Shown in pieces: positions 10,401 to 25,400 of a stretch of DNA of 64,000 nt; position 1 is the first letter of the stretch; each line of letters begins with the position of its first letter. Both the position numbers and the translations under genes were made by a program. A model generated the notes under the pieces. The model worked only from the letters and a program-made list of their open reading frames with translations, had not been told where the DNA came from and made no database searches. The stretch comes from Accumulibacter sp003538495 (lineage in GTDB: Bacteria > Pseudomonadota > Gammaproteobacteria > Burkholderiales > Rhodocyclaceae): NCBI RefSeq assembly GCF_029255145.1, contig NZ_JAPUVQ010000112.1, positions 1 through 64,000 of the forward strand. The letters are read 5' to 3'.

Positions 10401-13400
10401 TCTGCCGTTCGGAACGTATCTCCAGGTCCATGACCAGGGCTCCGGCGCCAGCGTCAAGTGGCGAATCCGTCCGCTCGCGACGCCACCCGAGCTGGCCGAC
10501 TGGGTCAGCCTGAACGAGCCGCAGTTCGCTGGCCACGACCGTGAAGCCGCGTACCCCTACCTCGACTTCTTCGACAGCGACCGCTACGTGTTCGAGGTGT
10601 CCTCGGCCGCCGACGCAGCCTTCAGCTTCCGCCTGCTCGATTTCGATCACGCGCCCGTGCTCGCGGCCGGCGACACCGTCCTCGCCTTCGCTCCCGGCGA
10701 ACAGCTCAAGGTCTTCCGTGTCGACCCGGATCTCGCCGGAACGATACCGAGCCTCGCGATCGCCACCGATCCCGGCGAAGAAATCCGCTGGCTGTTGTTT
10801 GACGCCAACCAGTCGCTGGTCGAACAGGGGAGCCATGCCGGCGCGTCGATCACGACGCGACTCGACGACCGTCCTTACACCATCGAGTTCAAGCGGCCAC
10901 CCTCGCCTGCCAGCCATTCGGCGCTGACCGCGCGCGTCGCTCTGGCCGGCACAGCGGCGCAAGCCATCCAGGTGGACGAGGTCATCGCCGTCAGCCTTGC
11001 GGAGTCGACCGGCTACGAACAGAGCTTTACCGTTTCCGTCGGCGAGCGCAGCCGCATTGCTTTCGATCTCCTCTCGGCCCTGTCGGATGTCGATTACGAC
11101 CTCCTCGACGCGAATGGCTGGCGTCTGGCCAACTCTTACCTGGGAGACAGGGACAAGCCGCTGGTCGACCTGCGGCCGGGAACGTACAGCCTGAGGGTCT
11201 ACTCCTGGGCGACGCCAGGCGGCGGCAATTCGTCGATCGACTTCAGCTTCCGCCTGCTGAACGCCGCACGAGCGGACCATCCCGAGTTGACCATGGGCAT
11301 CCCGGCCGACGGCACGGTGGCGCCGGGCAGCAGCCTGACGCGCGTCTATCACCTGCGGGCGCGCGCTGGCGACAGCGTTTCGATTGCGGCCAGCCCGGTA
11401 GTGGGCGGCGACCCGGACGAGCTTGATCGGGCGAGCTTGTACCTCTTCGACCCCTTCGGGCAGCTCGTCGCCGGCGACCAGATTGCCAACGGTCCCTTGC
11501 CGGGGCAACTCGAAGAATCAGGAACGTACACCGTGCTCGTCGTCGGCGACCCGTCGCTCGCCGGGCCGGCAGGCTACTCGATCGCCGCGACGCTGCTTGC
11601 GCAGGAGAGCAGGCCACCGATCGCCAGCACGCCGCTGGCGATCGGTGCCGACCTCAGCGACACGCTGTCCGGGACGACCAAGGCTTATCGCCTGACCATC
11701 ACCGAGCCCGGCCTGGCAGTAATCAGCGGCAGCACCGGCGCCGACCCTGGCGCCGAGCACTGGTGGGCACACTGGGTGCTGCGTGACGGCGCCGGATTCC
11801 TGACCGGCGACCAGGGCTACTGGGACGCCTTCGAGACCAGCGTCGATCCGTTGTCGCTGGCGGCGGGCGAGTACACGCTCGAAGTCTCGGTGTTCTATGG
11901 GACGGGCGGGAGCATCGCGTTTCGGGTCGACGGCAGCGGCGCCGCCATCCCGGCTGACGTCGGCGCCAGCTTTGGCGACTCCGGCGCGGTGGTCTACCGG
12001 ATCGATCTCGTCGCCGGTGAGCACTATCTGCTACAGGCCGGGAGCGACAGCGCCTGGTCGGTCTACCGTCCCGATTTCACGTTTGCCCGGGCGCTTACCG
12101 GCCGGGACGTCGTGCACTTCGTGGCGTCGGTGGACGGCCCGTGGTACTTCGCTCGTGACGAGGACTACTCTGGCGCCGCGACAGTGTTCGTCGGCCAGGT
12201 GCTCAATCCGATCGGGGTCGGCGAACGCATCGAAGGCCAGCTCGCCGCGGGCGGCTCCGGCGACACCTACCACCTGACGCTGCGCGAAAGAAAGCGCCTC
12301 TACCTCGACCTGGCGCACCTCGATTCCCCGGCGCAGGTGCTGCTGTTCCGGGAAAGCGAAGCGATCGCCACCGTATCGGCTTATGCGGGAGATTCGTTTG
12401 TCGGCGACTTCATCGATCTGGCCGCCGGCGAGTACCGCGTCGAGGTCCGGCCAAACCAGTGGACGACCAGCGACACGGCGTACACACTGCGGCTGCTGGA
12501 CTTCGCCCACGCGCCAGTGCTGCCCCTGAACGTCGAAGTCGCCGATAGCCTGCAGGCCAGCGAAGCCGCGATCTACCGTATTGACGGGACGGCCGGGGGC
12601 CGCATTGACTACCGGCCAACCGAACCCGGCGGACTCGAAGGCTGGTGGCAGCTGTTCGATCGCGACAGCACCTGGCTGGCGTCTGGTGATATGGCCGAGC
12701 CGGCCAGCGTCCCGACGCTGACCCCCGGCGGCGGCTATTTCGTCGTGCGCAACAACGTGCCAAAGACCGAGCCTGCGGCGACCTACCGTTTCGCCCTGCA
12801 GACGCCACAGGAGATCACGCTCGGCGAACGGGTCGACGGTCAGGCCTTTGCCGGCAGCACGCGCGCTTCGTACCGCTTTGCCACGTCGACGACGACGCGC
12901 GTCGTGCTCGACCCGGCGCGATTCGCCGGCAACGGCAGTCTCGCCTGGCGGATTTTGCGCGGTGAGCAGCCGATCGGGCAGCCGATCGTCCATGGCACGC
13001 TGACCAACGCCGGGACGCTCGCTGACGATCTGGCGATCGTCGATCTGCCGGCCGGCCGCTATCTGCTCGAGTTCGACGCTGAGCAGCCGCTCGCTCAGCC
13101 CGACGACTTCGCTTTCGCGCTGCTCGACCTGGCGCAGTCGCAGCCCCTGGAATCCGGGATGGCGGCGACCGGCCAACGGCCTGCCGGCCAGGCCGCGCTG
13201 TTTGCGCTTGTCGCCACCGCCGGCACCGATTTGACCCTCGAACAACTCTCCGGCAACGACGATCGCTGGTGGCTGGTCGGCGAGTTCGGCCAGCAAGTTG
13301 CACAAGGCGACGGCTCCGGCAGCGTCGACGCTCTGCCACGCAGCGGCAGCTACACCCTGCTCCTCGACGACGACGGCAGCGCTGCCGGCGGGGCATCGAC

Positions 13401-16400
13401 GCCGGCGACACGGGACTACAACTTCCGCCTGTCGACCGGCGTCGCGCCGCTGCCAGCCATCGCGCCGAACAGTATCGTCAGTGGCACGCTCGACGCGCAC
13501 GGCAGCCTCAGCTACCGCGTGGCGACGACAACGCCCGGCACGCTCTGGCTCGTGCCGCTGAGCGCCGGCTTCGATGCGCACGTCGAAGTGCGCGACGCGG
13601 CCGGCTGGCGGGTACACGCGGCGGACTATTTCAGCCAGGCCCAGCGGACGATCCAGCTGCCCGCGCCGGGCAGCTACACCATCGAACTGCGCGACGCCTA
13701 CGGCAGACCGGAACAGCGGACGCTGAGCTTCGCGCTGGCCGACCTGAGCGCGGCGACGGGCCTGACCCCGGGAAGCGCAGGCAGCGGCACCGTGAGCGGC
13801 GGCAACGGGGTCGACGCCTATCGCTTCAGCGCCGCCGACGGCGTCAGCTTCGACTTCGACGGCAGCCCGGCGACCGCGAGTGGTCTGCGGTGGACGCTGG
13901 TCTCGCCCTACGGGAGCAAGCTGGCTGAAGGCGAGGTCCGCAGCCAGAGCGCGCCACTGCCGCTCGCCGCCGGCGACTACCTGTTGCTGATCGACGGTGG
14001 CCCAGGACACGGCACCGGTACTTACAGCTTCGTTCTGAACACCCCGCCGACCAGCGCCACAGCCGCTCCCGAGCTGCTTCGCAACACCGGGACCGGCGCG
14101 ACGCTGGCGGCCGGTGGCCAGGCACGCTACGCGCTGCACCTCGAGAAAGCGGAATTGCTGGCCTTCGACAGCCTGACGAGCAGCGGCAAGCTGTGGTGGC
14201 GGCTTGATGGCCCGGCCGGCGAGATCGTCTTCTCGCAAGCGATGGCGCAGACCGCGGCCCCCGGCCCGGCCGCCACCGGCAGCGACTTCTCGGGCCGGCT
14301 GGCCGCCGGCGACTACACGCTGCTGATCAGCAACCTTGGCGGCCAGCCCGAAAGCGGTTCGTTCCGCGTTCGCGATCTGGCCGGCGCGGCACCGCTCACC
14401 GCCGGCACACCGGTGACCACCCGCCTCACGCCCGCCAACAGCACACAACTCTTCCGTTTCGACGCCCTCGCCGGCGAGCGCTATTATCTTGACGCGCTGA
14501 GCACCGTCGGCGACCTGTCGACCTCGGGGCTGGCCCGCGCCGTGCCGCAGTGGAAACTGCTCGATCCCCTCGGACGTACGGTCGTCGGCCCAGTCCCGAT
14601 GGGCTCGGCGAGCGTCGCCTTCGACCACCTCGTTGCCCAGACCGGCCAGTCGATCTTCCGCCACGGCTTCCACGGCAACGATCAGGAGACAGCAACGCTG
14701 CCGATCAGCGGCGGCTACACGCTGCTGCTCGACGGTCGCGGCACGGCCGGCAGCGAGCCGGCGCTGCTCTCCTTCGAGCTGATCAAGGTGCCGCAGGCGC
14801 CACCCATCGTCATCGACGCCTTCCCGGGCCAACCGGCGCCCAACCTCGTCGTCAGCGCGCTCGCCGTGAATCCGCTCGGGGTGCTGCAAACCGGGCAAAC
14901 GCTGAGCGTCGACTGGCAGATCGGGAATCGTGGCGACCGGACCGCTGCCGGCCGCTGGCACGACCGGATCATCGTCCGCAATCTCGATAGCGGCCGGGTC
15001 GTCGCCGATGTCGACGTCCCCTACGACAGCAGCGACCCGGGCAAGGGCATGATCGCTGCCGGCGACTCGCGCAGCCGCAGCTACGCGCTCACCCTGCCCG
15101 CCGATGCCGCCGCTGCCGGCCGCTTGCGCGTCTTCGTCATCACCGACGCCGGCAACGTCGTCCGCGAGAGCAGCGCCGGCGGCGCCAACGAGCGCGACAA
15201 CGCGCGCTCGGTCGAGATCGATGTGATCCGCGCGCCACACAGCGACCTGCACATCGAAGGTCTCGGCTTCGACCCGGCCGCCGCCTTCGACCCCGGCGCC
15301 GAGCTCACGGTCAGCTGGCAAACCATCAACCGCGGCGACCAGGACGCCGCACCGGGTTGGCGCGAAAGCCTGGAGCTACGCAACTTGTCGACCCGCGAGC
15401 TGGTCGCCAGCAGCGTTGTGTACGACCTGCCGGAAGCGGCCCCGCTGGCCCCCGGCGATCACCGCGTGCGTAGCGTAGCGATCACCTGGCCGAGCGGCAC
15501 GTCCGCCGCCGGTCGCTTCTCGCTGCGCGTCGGGCCCGGGGTCGACCCGGGCAGCGGCATGATCCGTTCGGCGGAACTGATCCACGTCGTCGGCCCCGAC
15601 CTGCAGGTCCGCAATCTTGCCCTGGACCCGGGCGAAATAACGGCCGGCGGCCTGCTGAGCATCCACTGGGACGACTGGAACGACGGCGGCAGCGCGACCG
15701 CAAGCGCTTTCGACGACCGTGTCGTGGTCAGGAATCTTGATCTCGCGCAGACCCTGCTCGACACCAGCGTCACCTACGACCCACTCGCTGCAACCGGCGG
15801 CCAGAGCAATGGCCCGATCGGCGCCGGCGAGCACCGCCAGCGCAGTTTCAGCTTTCGCCTGCCTGAGGGCCTGCGCGGCAGCGGCACTATCGAGATCAGC
15901 GTCACCGCCGATCAGGATCGCGGCGGCTTCGGCACGCTCTTCGAAGCCAACTCAGAAGGCGACGCCGAGGGCAACAACCGCGCCATTGTTCACACCCTGT
16001 CGGCAAATTCCGCCTACGCCGACCTGCGCGTCGCGCTATCCGGCGTCCCCGCAACGGCGCTCGCCGGCGGCCTGCTGACCGTCGACTGGCAGGTCGCCAA
16101 CCAGGGACAGGCAGACAGCGGCGCCGACTGGGACGATCAGGTCGTCGTCAGTCGCGACGCGGTGATCGGCAACGCCGACGACCTGGTCGTCGCCAGCTTC
16201 AGGCACAGCGGCGGGCTCGGCATCGGCGAGAGCTACGCCGCCAGCGGCATCGTCACGCTGCCGCTCCTCGGGCCGCGGCACTATTACCTGGGCGTACGCG
16301 CCGACGCCGGCCAGGCGGTGATCGAGCCCGACACCCGCGGCGACAATAGTGCCGTCACTGCTTTCGAATTGCTTGTTGCAGCCGCCGACCTGAGCGTGGC

Positions 16401-19400
16401 GCAGATCACGGCGCCGGATCACGCGATCGGCGGCGCAAGTATCGAGATCGGCTGGCTGGTCCGCAACGACGGCGAAGCGGCCAGCGACCTGGCGCTGTGG
16501 AACGACCGAATCGTTCTCTCGTCCGACGACCTTCTCGATGCTGGCGATATCGTCGTCGCCGCCACCGTCCCGCACGCCGGCGTGCTGACACCGGGCCAGG
16601 CCTATCTCGCCGGGCGCAGCGTGACGCTGCCGGCGATGCTCGCCGGCGACTACTTCGTGATCGTCGACACCGACACCGAGCGCCGGCTTGCCGAGAACGG
16701 CCGGACCGCCAACAACAGCGCGGCCAGCGCGGCGCGACTGCACATCGGCCAGGCGCCGGCAGCGGATCTGGCGGTCGCCAACGTGGTCGGACCGACGGCG
16801 CTGCAACCGGGCCAGACCGGGACCATCAGCTACACCACCAGCAACCTTGGCACCCTGGACGCCGTCAAGCCCTGGCGCGACCGCCTCTATCTCGATCAAG
16901 GCGCGGCCGGACTGCTGGAAGTGGGCAGCGTCGCCAACTCGGCGCCGCTGGCGGCGGGTGCCGCCGCAAACCGCAGCCTGACCTTCACACTGCCCGCTGC
17001 CACCGCCGAAGGCAAGTTCCGCTGGCTGGTGATCGTCGACGCCGACGACACGATTGCCGAGCCGGCAGCGGACAACAACCACGCCGCTTCGGCGGCAACG
17101 GTCAGCATCGTTCGCAGCGACCTGGGGGTGAGCAGCCTGAGCGCCGCGAACAGCGTGCAGTCCGGATCGCCGCTGCATGTCGAATGGTCCGTGCGCAATA
17201 GCGGTGCTGTCGCGCTGGGGAGCTGGAGCGACCGTGTCTTCCTGATCCGCAATGGCGTAGTGCAGCCGTTCGCCGAGGTAGCGCGCAGCGGCCCGCTGGA
17301 TGCTGGCGCGAGCTATGCGGCCAGCGCCGAACTGCTGGTACCGGTCGACTTCTTCGGCGCCTACGAGGTAGCCGTCGTCACCGATGCCGACACGGCCCTC
17401 GCTGACCGCAGCCGCGGCAACAATCGCCTGGCGGCGCCGCTGACCGTCCTCCTGGCACCGTCCGTCGACCTGGTCGTCGACGAGCTGACACTGAGTCCCG
17501 CGGGTCCTCTGCAGCCTGGCGAGCTGGTCACCGCCGGCTGGCTGACCAGCAACCTGGGAACCAGGGCGCTCGAACAGACGTGGAGCGAACACCTCGAATT
17601 GCGCAATCTGGAAACCGCCAGCGTCGTAGCCACCATCGACCTGGCCGGCGGCGCTTCGCTCGCCGCCGGCGCCAGCCGCCCCGGCAGCGTCCAGTTTCTC
17701 TGGCCGCAAGGTGTCGAGGCTGCCGGGCGCTTCTCGCTGCGAGTCATCACCGACGCCGGTGCGCAGATCGCCGAAGCCAACCCCGGCGGCAGCGCCGAGA
17801 CCAACAATACGGCCGAACTGTTTCGCGTCACCGGCCCGGATCTGCTGGTCAGAAATCTGCACGCCGAGGCAGCCGAGGCGGCAGGGTTGCAGGCCGGCGG
17901 CGTACTGAACATCGCCTGGGAAGACGGGAATGACGGCGGCAGTGCCGCCGACACGGCATTCATGGAAAGGATCATCGTCAGGAATCTCGAAAGCGGCCAG
18001 ATCATTCTCGATACCGATCTGCGCTTCGACCCGCTGGCCGAAGTCGGCGGTTCGCCAGGCAGCGCCTTGCGCCCCGGCGAGAGCCGCCAGCGCGCCTTCA
18101 GCTTCACATTGCCCGAGGGACTCAAGGGCAGCGGCCGGATCGCGATCAGCGTCACCGCCGACCAGAGCCTGACCGGCGCCGGAGTGGTTTTCGAGACCAA
18201 CGCCAGCAGCAACGCCGAGAGCAACAACGGCGCCAGCGTGCAGGTGATCTCGGCGGCCAGGGACTATCCCGACCTGCGCGTCGAGATGGCGAGCGCGCCT
18301 CAGAGCGTCGTCGGCGGCGAGTTCGCCGAGATTACCTGGCGCGTCGGAAACCACGGCACGGTCGACGCGGGCGGTAGCTGGACCGACCAACTGATCTTCA
18401 GCAAGGATCCGCTGATCGGCAACACCGACGACCTGGTGATCGGCAGCATCCGCCACCCGGGAGTCCTGCGTGTTGGCGAGAGCTACACGCAGGCGCTGTC
18501 GGTACGTATCCCGATCCGCAGCGCCGGCTATTACACGCTTGGCGTGCGTACCGACAGCGGCGCCGAGGCCGAACCCGACCCCGCCGGCGACAACCTCGGG
18601 AGTACGGGTTCCGTCAACCTGATCGCGCCGGTAGTCGACCTGGCGGTGGTCGCTGTCAGCGCACCGGACAGCGCGGGCAGCGGCGAAGAGCTGCCGATTT
18701 CCTGGGACGTGCTCAATGTCGGCAACGCGACGACCGTTCAGGCGCAGTGGAACGACCGCGTCACGCTGTCATCGGACACGACGCCGAGCAGCGACGACAT
18801 CGTCCTCGCCGGGTCGCTGGTCCATGACGGCGCGCTCGGACCCGGGCAGGGCTATCGCCGGCAGGCGACGCTGAAGCTGCCGCGAGACCTCGCCGGCGAC
18901 TACTTCGTTGTCGTCGAAACGAACAGCAATCGCGGTGTCGGCGAAAACGGCATGACCACCACCAACAACACCACCGCCAGCGCGGCGCCTCTTCGCGTCA
19001 ACCTGACGCCGACTCCGGACCTGAGTGTCGACGACGTGCTTGGGCCCAGCGCGCTGCGACCCGGTGATCAGGCCAGCGTCAGCTATACGGTCAGCAATTC
19101 CGGCGAAGCGCCAACCGCCGGCGCCTGGCGCGATCGCATCTATCTGGAGGACGGCAGCGGCGGACTGCGCGAAGTCGCCAGCGTCTTCAACAGCGCGGCA
19201 CTCGCGGCTGGCAGCAGCGTCACACGGACCGCCTCCTTCACCCTACCGGCGTCGCTGCCCGAAGGCCAATGGCGCTGGCTGGTCAGGACCGACGCCGACG
19301 ACAGGCTCTACGAGCGCGGCGCCGAGGACAACAACCAGGCGCGGGCGGCCGCCCCGCTGCAACTCGCCCGTATCGACCTGTCCCTGACCACGCTCAACGC

Positions 19401-22400
19401 GGCGGCGATCACCGCGTCAGGCAATACGCTGCACGTCGAATGGAGCGTCCGCAACGATGGCGGCGTCGCCCTCGGCAGCTGGACCGACCAGATCTTCCTG
19501 GCACGCGCCGGCGTGACTTACAAGTTCGCCGACGTCACCCACAGCGGCCCGCTGGCGACCGGCGAGATCTATGACGCCGCTGCCGACCTCGCGATCCCGC
19601 TCGATTTTTCCGGCGACTACGAGCTGAGCGTGGTCAGCGATGGCGGTAACGCCCTCGACGACCGCGGTCGCAGCAACAATCGCGCGCTCGCCACCGTCAC
19701 GGTGGATCTCTCGCCCTACGCCGACCTGGCAGTCAGCGGGCTGACCGCGCCGCAGACCGTGATCGCCGACCCGGCGACCCTGGGCGTGGCGTGGACGGTG
19801 AGCAACGTGGGAAGCGGCGCGGGCAGTTCGAGCAGCTGGACCGACCGCGTGCTGCTCTCGCGCGACGACATTCCGGGCAATGCCGACGACCAGGTCATCG
19901 GCGAGTTCCGCCACGACGGCGCGCTGGCCGTCGGCGAAGCGTACAGCCGCGCCGAGCAAATCGTCCTCGCGGCGAGGAGCAGCGGCCGCTTCCAGTTGTT
20001 CGTCGTCAGCGACGCGCGCGGCGAAGTCTTCGAGAACCACGCGGAGACCAACAACGTCGGGCGCGTCGCGCACGCCGTCGACGTGATGCCCGTCGCCTAC
20101 GCCGACCTGCAGGTCGCTTCGCTGACCACCGAAGGCGTCGCCGCCAGTGGCCAGCCGCTGGCGCTGACCTGGGAAGTGGTCAATCAGGGAATCGGCAGCA
20201 CCGACACTGGCGAGTGGTCGGATCAGGTCTGGCTCAGCCGCAACGCCGACGGCAGCGACATCGTCGCGCAGTTCGGTTCGGCCCGCCACATCGGCCAGCT
20301 GGCGGTCGGCGACCGCTACAGTCGGCGCATCGAAGTGACGCTGCCGGTGGGGATCAGCGGCCCCCACTACCTCAACGTCCGTACCGGCGGCCCCTTCGAG
20401 TTCGTCTTTACCAACAACAACTCCCGCAGCTCGCTGGCTCTGCCGGTACAACTCTCGCCTTCGCCGGACCTGCGCGTCGACAGCATTAGCGCGCCGGCCA
20501 GCGCGCACGAAGGGGCGCTGGTCGACGTCTCGTGGACCGTCGTCAATCAGGGCGACGCCGACGCCGCCGGGAGTTGGGTCGACAGCGTCTGGCTGCTGCC
20601 GGCGAGCGGCAGCACCGCACCGGTCGTCCTCGGCCACTTCGTCAGCGAGCGCAGCCTGGCGGCGGGAATCCACTACACGCGCACCGAGCAGCTGCGCCTG
20701 CCGCAGAAGATCGAAGGGCTGTATCGCCTCAAGGTGATCACCAACGCCAATCTCGGCAACAGTCCTGCCAACACGGCGGGCAGCATCGGCGAGCAGATCT
20801 ACGAGCACGGCGCGGCAGGCCAGAACAACGCGCTGGTGGCCGCCGAAACGACCGCCATCGGCCTCAACGACCGACCCGACCTGCGCGTGGTCAGCGCCAT
20901 CGTCCCCGAACACGTCACCGCCGGGACCGCCACCGCCATCCGCTACACGATCAGCAACCTCGGCACGGCGGTTGCCAGCGGCCGCTGGACCGACAAGGTC
21001 TACCTCTCGCTCGACGCCACGCCGAGCGCCGACGACCGGCTGCTTGGCACTGTGGCCAACGCCGGCGCACTGGCGCCCGGCGAAAGCTACGCCAGCGAAA
21101 GCGCACCCTTCGCGATCCCGATCCGGATGCGAGGCGACGCTTACCTGATCGTCGTCGCCGACGGCAATCTCCAGGTCGACGAGTATCCGAACGAAGCCAA
21201 CAACGTCCGGGCGACGCACCTCACGGTCGACCCGGTAGCCTTCGCCGACCTGGTCACCAGCGACGTCGTCGCCCCGGACCAGGGCGTGCACGGCGCCAGC
21301 ATCGACGTCCGCTATCAGGTCACCAACCACGGCAGCCAGACGACACGTGGCGAATCGGCGGCGCTCAACAGCTGGACCGACACCATCTGGCTGGCCCGCG
21401 ACCAGCGGCGACCGGGCGCTTACAAGGGCGATGTCCTGCTCGGCTCGTTTACCCATCTCGGTCATCTCGCCGTCGGCGACAGCTACCTCGGCAATGTCCA
21501 CGTCACGCTGCCCGACGCGCTGCGCTCGGGCGAGTATTTCGTCACCGTCTGGAGCGACACCTACGATGTCATCCTCGAAGACACGCTGGCGACGCAGATC
21601 AATCCGGCCGACCCCAGCCAAGTCGACAACAACAACTACCTGGCGCGACCGATCAGCGTTCTCGGGATCACTCCGCCCGACCTGCTGGTCAGCGAGGTCG
21701 TCGCGCCGGAAGCCGCAGCGGCTGGCGACAATTACAGCTTCAGCTACAGCGTCCAGAACCGCGGCGACGCCTTCCACGGGAGCTGGACCGATTCGGTTTA
21801 TCTGACCGACAACGCCGACTGGAACGCTGCCCGCGAGGTCTGGCACCTCGCCGACTTTCGCCAGACCCGCGCCCTCGGTTTCGGCGAGGGCTACACCGTC
21901 AGCCAGACGCTGCTGCTCGCGCCGTCGGTCACCGGCCGCTACCTGATCGTCCGCAGCGACAGCGACGCGCGCGTTGGCGAGTCGGACGAAAGCAACAACG
22001 CCCGGGCCAAGGCCTCGCTGGTCAGCGCCCAGGCCGCCGACCTGCGGGTCACCGACATCCAGACCGAGCCGAGCAATTTCTCGGGCGAGGAAACGACCGT
22101 CAGCTGGACGGTCCACAACTTCGGCGCCGCGGTCTGGGTGGGAACGCGCAACTGGGTCGACAGCGTCTACCTCAGCCGCGACCCGACCTTCATCGCCGAG
22201 CGGGCGACCGCGCTCGGCAGCTTGGTGCACGCCAATATCGGTGGTCTCGCCGCCAACGCCAGTTATACCAGTTCGGCGAAACTGCGCTTGCCCGCCGGAG
22301 CCGATGGTCCGTATTACATTTACGTGATCACCGACGCCGAAAGCGCAACTGACAACGGGGATCCGGGAACGCGCCGCGCCCGATCGGAGTTGTGGCCGAG

Positions 22401-25400
22401 CGGCGACCTGGCCGGCGCCAGCGCCTGGTACGCCGGCGCCAACCAGCAGCCGGGCAGCGTCTTTGAAGGCCCCCGAAACGACAACAACCTCGGTCGCGCG
22501 GCGCTGGCGATCAGTTATCGCGAACCCGATCTGCAAGTCGACCAGATCGTTCTCTCCGAACCCCAGGCCTTGTCGGGACGGCCGCTGACGATCACCTGGA
22601 GCGTAAGCAATCGCGGCGGACGCGAAACGCGCACCAGCAACTGGCTCGACGGCGTCTACCTCTCGCGCGACGCTTCGCTCGATTACAGCGACCATGCGCT
22701 CAAGACCCATGTCGTCCAACTGCAGGACAACAGCCAGCCAAAAACGCTCAAACCCGGCGAATCGTATACCGCGTCGGCGAGCGTGACACTTCCCGAATCG
22801 ATCAGCGGCGACTTCCACGTCCTGGTCAAGACCGACACCGCCGTCTTGCGCAACCCGTCGCCCGGCGAACGCAGCAGCATCCGCGAGGGACTGGCGACGC
22901 TGGCGCGTTATGGCGACCTCGCCGGGGCGGTCAGGGAATTCGCCGACGAAGGCAACAACCTCTCCTCGGCGCCGCTGGCGATCAGCCTGGCGACGCCGCC
23001 CGACCTGCAGGTCGTCGAGGTGACCGCGCCCGACTCCGTGCTGGCCGGGCAGGAGTTCAAGATCAGCTATCGCGTCGTCAATGCCGGCGGCGATACACCC
23101 GCTGACCAGGGTCGCTGGTACGACCTGGCCTACCTGTCCCGCGACCGCTTCCTGGACCTCAAACAGGACCGCTATCTCGGCTACCTTGAACACTCCGGTG
23201 GCCTCGGCTCTGGCGGCAGCTACGACGCCAGCCTGCGCGTCAGCGCCCCACAGCAACTCGCTGGCCCCTACTACATCTTCGTCGTCAGCGACCCGGCGCG
23301 CGCCTGGGGCGGCGGCGAATACGGCAAGGTGCGCGAATTCGGCCACGAGCAGAACAACGCCGCGGCCGCGGCGCAGCCGCTGCTGATCGAGATTCCACCG
23401 CCGGCCGACCTGGTCGTCAGTCACGTCGTCGTGCCGGCCAGCGCCGGCGTCGGCGACCCGATTCGCATCGACTACACGATCACCAACGCTTCCAGCAACC
23501 CGGCCCGCGGACGCTGGACCGACGCCGTCTATCTCTCCGCCGACAACGAATGGGACCTCGGCGACCTGCTGCTCGGCAAGGTCGATCATTCGGGCGGCGC
23601 CGGCGGCCTCGCTGCCAACGGCAGCTACGACGGCACTCTCAACGCATCGCTGCCACCGCTCAAGGACGGCAACTGGCGGGTGATCGTCCGCCCGGACCTG
23701 TACGACGAAGTCGTCGAAGGTACCATCAGCTACTCGGCGGCGGGGCCCGGCCTGCCGCCTGGCGAGGCCAACAACCGCACGGCTTCAGGTGCGACGCTGC
23801 AGGTCAGCGTCCCCGAGATACACGTCGGGGCACCACTGAGCACGACCATGAGCCCGGGTCAGGCGCGGCTCTACAGAGTCGCTGTCGCCGCCGGTGAAAC
23901 GCTGCGCCTTGGTCTCGACGCGGCTGCCGACGAAGGCAACAATGAACTGTATCTGCGTTACGGCGAGGTCCCCAGCGGCTACGCCTTCGATGCCGCTTAC
24001 GACCGGCCGCTGTCGGCCGATCAGGAGGTCTGGCTGCCGAGCACGCAGGCCGGCGACTACTATCTCCTCGTTCGTTCGCGGCAAGGCGTTGCCAGTTCGC
24101 CGGTGACGCTGCGCGCCGACCTGCTGCCGCTGTCGATCACCCGCATCAGCCCGGACCACGGTGGCAGCGGCGACGATGAACACCGCTGGGTCAGCTTCGA
24201 CATCCACGGCGCGCACTTCAAGCCCGGCGCGCTGGTCAAGCTGACGCGCCCGGGCGTCTACGAGGCCGAGCCCGATCGCTGGCAGGTACTCGACGCGACA
24301 CACATTCGTGCGGTTTTCGACCTGCGCCGCGCGCCGCTCGGTCTCTACGACCTGACGGTGATCAATCCCGACGGCCAGCGGGTCACCGAAGCGCAGCGCC
24401 TTCTCGTCGAGCGCGGAATCGAAGCCGACGTGACCATCGGCATCGGCGGCCCGCGCAGCCTCGCTCCCGGCGAGAACGGACTGTACAGCGTCTCGCTGCA
24501 AAGCCTGAGCAACGTCGACACCCCCTACGTGCGTTTCGACTTCGGCGTTCCCGAAATGGGTTACAGCGACGAGGTGCTCAACGGCATCTCCCTGCCCTAC
24601 CTGGCCGTCGGCAGCGGCGTCGGCGGTCGCCCCGATGGCGCGACGGTCGACGCCGCCGGCAACACGCAAGGCTACGGCCCGACGCCGACCACCGGCACCA
24701 GCCGCCCGGACATCCCCTGGGCCAGTCTCGACAGCGTGCTGAACCGCGACGGCGTGAACCTGGTGCCGGGCTACGCGCTCGACCTTGCGGCCGGTGGCTA
24801 CGCCGGTATGAGCTTCAACGTCCAGACCTACCCGGGGCTGGCCGAATGGCTGGCCTGGGATTTCGAGGGCTTGCGCGACAGGCTCTACGCGCTGCGCCCC
24901 GAATGGCAGCAACAGGGATTGCTCGACGGCGGCGTCGAGGACCTCGACCGGATCGCCAGCGGGCTGGCGAAGAAGTTCCAGTCGAGGGTGCCGGAAGTGC
25001 ACCTGCTGGACATCGAGTCACTGGCGATGCCTTTCCGCTTCAACCTCGCCGGCGCGGCGACGCCGCTGACGCGCGACGAATTCATCGCCGAACAGGTCGA
25101 ACACGCGGCCCGGTTACGTACCGCCATCCTCGCCGACACGGCGGCGCCGGCCAGCCTGGCGGCGCTTGCCGCCGACCTCGGGCAGTGGGTCGCCGGCTGG
25201 CTGGGCGCGCTCGAATCGGCCGGCTTGCTGCGCCCGCTCGACCAGGCACCGCCGATCCGCGCCGGCACCAGGGTCGTCAGCCTGACCAGCACGCTGGCCA
25301 CCGGCATCCTGCTTGCGCGCGGCGGCGAGAGCTATCGCACGCAGGGCGACCTGCTCGGCTTCTTTGCCACCGTCCAGCAGTGGTACGGCGAGACCGCCAG

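Noticed and set aside
19417..23589. Minus-strand open frame of 1390 codons under the giant gene, and similar ones at 12031-15321 and 39397-41961
   Set aside because: They have Val/Ala/Gly/Arg-rich antisense composition without domains or ribosome binding sites and track the repeats of the plus-strand protein.
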